DNA of 64,000 bases from Streptomyces alfalfae (GTDB lineage: Bacteria > Actinomycetota > Actinomycetes > Streptomycetales > Streptomycetaceae): the NCBI RefSeq assembly GCF_004127445.1, contig NZ_QEXM01000012.1, forward strand, positions 219,722-283,721, in the 5' to 3' direction. Below, in pieces: positions 63,485 through 64,000 of the stretch. Each line of letters begins with the position of its first letter. Position 1 is the first letter of the stretch. Both the position numbers and the translations under genes were made by a program. The notes below the pieces were generated by a model. It searched no databases, was not told the origin of the DNA, and saw only the letters and a program-made list of their open reading frames with translations.

Positions 63485-64000
63485 ATCCACGGTGAGGCAC
63501 GGCTGTGTGCCGTGCTGGTGCCCGCGGGGGCGCGGGTGCTGGATGCCGGATGCGGCACCGGCCGGGTCATGATCCGGTTGGCGGAGCTCGGGTACGACTG
63601 CGTCGGGGTCGACCGCGACGCGTCCATGCTGGCCGTGGCGCGCAGACAGGCGCCGGAACTGCTCTGGGCCCAGGCCGATCTGGCCACGCTCGACCCGGCC
63701 GAGCTGCGGATCGCGGCGGACTTCGACCTCGTGGTCGCCGCCGGCAACATCTTCCCGCTCCTCGCGCCCGGCACCGAGGCGGAGGTTGTCAGGCGCTTGG
63801 CGGCGACCCTGCGTCCGGGCGGCCTCCTGGTCGCGGGCTTCGGCCTGGACGCGGCCCACCTGCCGGTGCCGCCCACCATCACCCTGCCCGAGTACGACGC
63901 CCACTGCGCCGCGGCCGGCCTGACCCTGGCCGACCGCTTCGCGACGTGGGACGCCGACCCCTACCACGGCGGCGGCTACGCCGTCAGCGTCCACCGGGCC
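63485..64000 (+). pseudogene. Class I SAM methyltransferase, N-terminally truncated, continues past the window
   Basis: From about 63485 a second frame reads IHGEARLCAVLVPAGARVLD, AGCGTGRVMIRLAELGYDC, GVDRDASMLAVARRQAP and DLVVAAGNIFPLLAPGTEAE, a standard SAM-binding core. The N-terminal segment that should precede IHGE is replaced by the NTF2-like fragment. An internal GTG (63512) could still start translation, so activity is not excluded. The gene runs off the right edge. Confidence 0.7.

Overview
The window is high-GC DNA with strong third-position GC bias, GTG and TTG starts, many short-range ATGA overlaps, and gene families typical of Streptomyces: XRE/DUF5753 with DUF397 and DUF574 neighbours, a LAL-type LuxR regulator, a SlpD/TAP-like aminopeptidase, and free-standing NRPS enzymes. 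It reads like a chromosome-arm (accessory) region. Real genes are interspersed with many truncated, frameshifted or nonsense-mutated remnants: IS701- and IS5-type transposases, LysR, membrane dipeptidase, S9 peptidase, LivF, penicillin acylase, PucR, SRPBCC and a methyltransferase. No rRNA, tRNA or CRISPR array was recognised.

Layout. 1-2.2 kb: tail of an upstream gene and a fused ABC exporter. 2.3-6.8 kb: a large uncharacterised protein, then a cyanamide-hydratase-like HD protein and an isonitrile-hydratase-like DJ-1 protein, divergent from a GlxA/AraC regulator. 6.8-16.2 kb: small redox loci, three of them an oxidoreductase divergent from its own regulator (SDR/MerR, nitroreductase/TetR, SDR/TetR), each with a clear palindromic operator. 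16.4-17.1 kb: mobile-element debris. 17.3-20.7 kb: a small membrane protein with an XRE protein, then DUF397, a DUF574 methyltransferase and an XRE-DUF5753 regulator.

21.3-34.6 kb is the centrepiece: a leftward nine-gene biosynthetic locus. In transcription order it holds a TenA/heme-oxygenase-like protein, an FAD-dependent oxidase, a HisF-like barrel protein with a replaced catalytic aspartate, an MDR reductase, a stand-alone A-T-R NRPS, a second TenA-like protein, a methyltransferase, a second A-T-R NRPS and an AlaA-like aminotransferase. Both NRPSs have valine-like specificity positions and a terminal reductase domain, so the expected intermediates are amino aldehydes or alcohols. A small LuxR-type HTH protein (35.0 kb) is encoded divergently.

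36.4-40.1 kb: a siderophore/cobalamin-type ABC importer (lipoprotein, permease, ATPase) with an embedded methyltransferase. 40.7-44.9 kb: 2,2-dialkylglycine decarboxylase and a GntR regulator, separated by decayed genes. 45-48 kb: an IS701 remnant and a LAL regulator. 48.6-52 kb: a rearranged penicillin acylase pseudogene, a TetR regulator and a PucR pseudogene. 52.3-55.2 kb: a secreted subtilisin-like protease, an SRPBCC pseudogene running into a LuxR regulator, and a 43-bp perfect palindrome. 55.6-63.1 kb: a peptide-use locus, in which a double-domain Lrp regulator is divergent from an MFS transporter, a 19-codon ORF, a metal-dependent amidohydrolase, an S9 peptidase and a secreted aminopeptidase. 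63.2-64 kb: three truncated genes in a row, the last running off the window.
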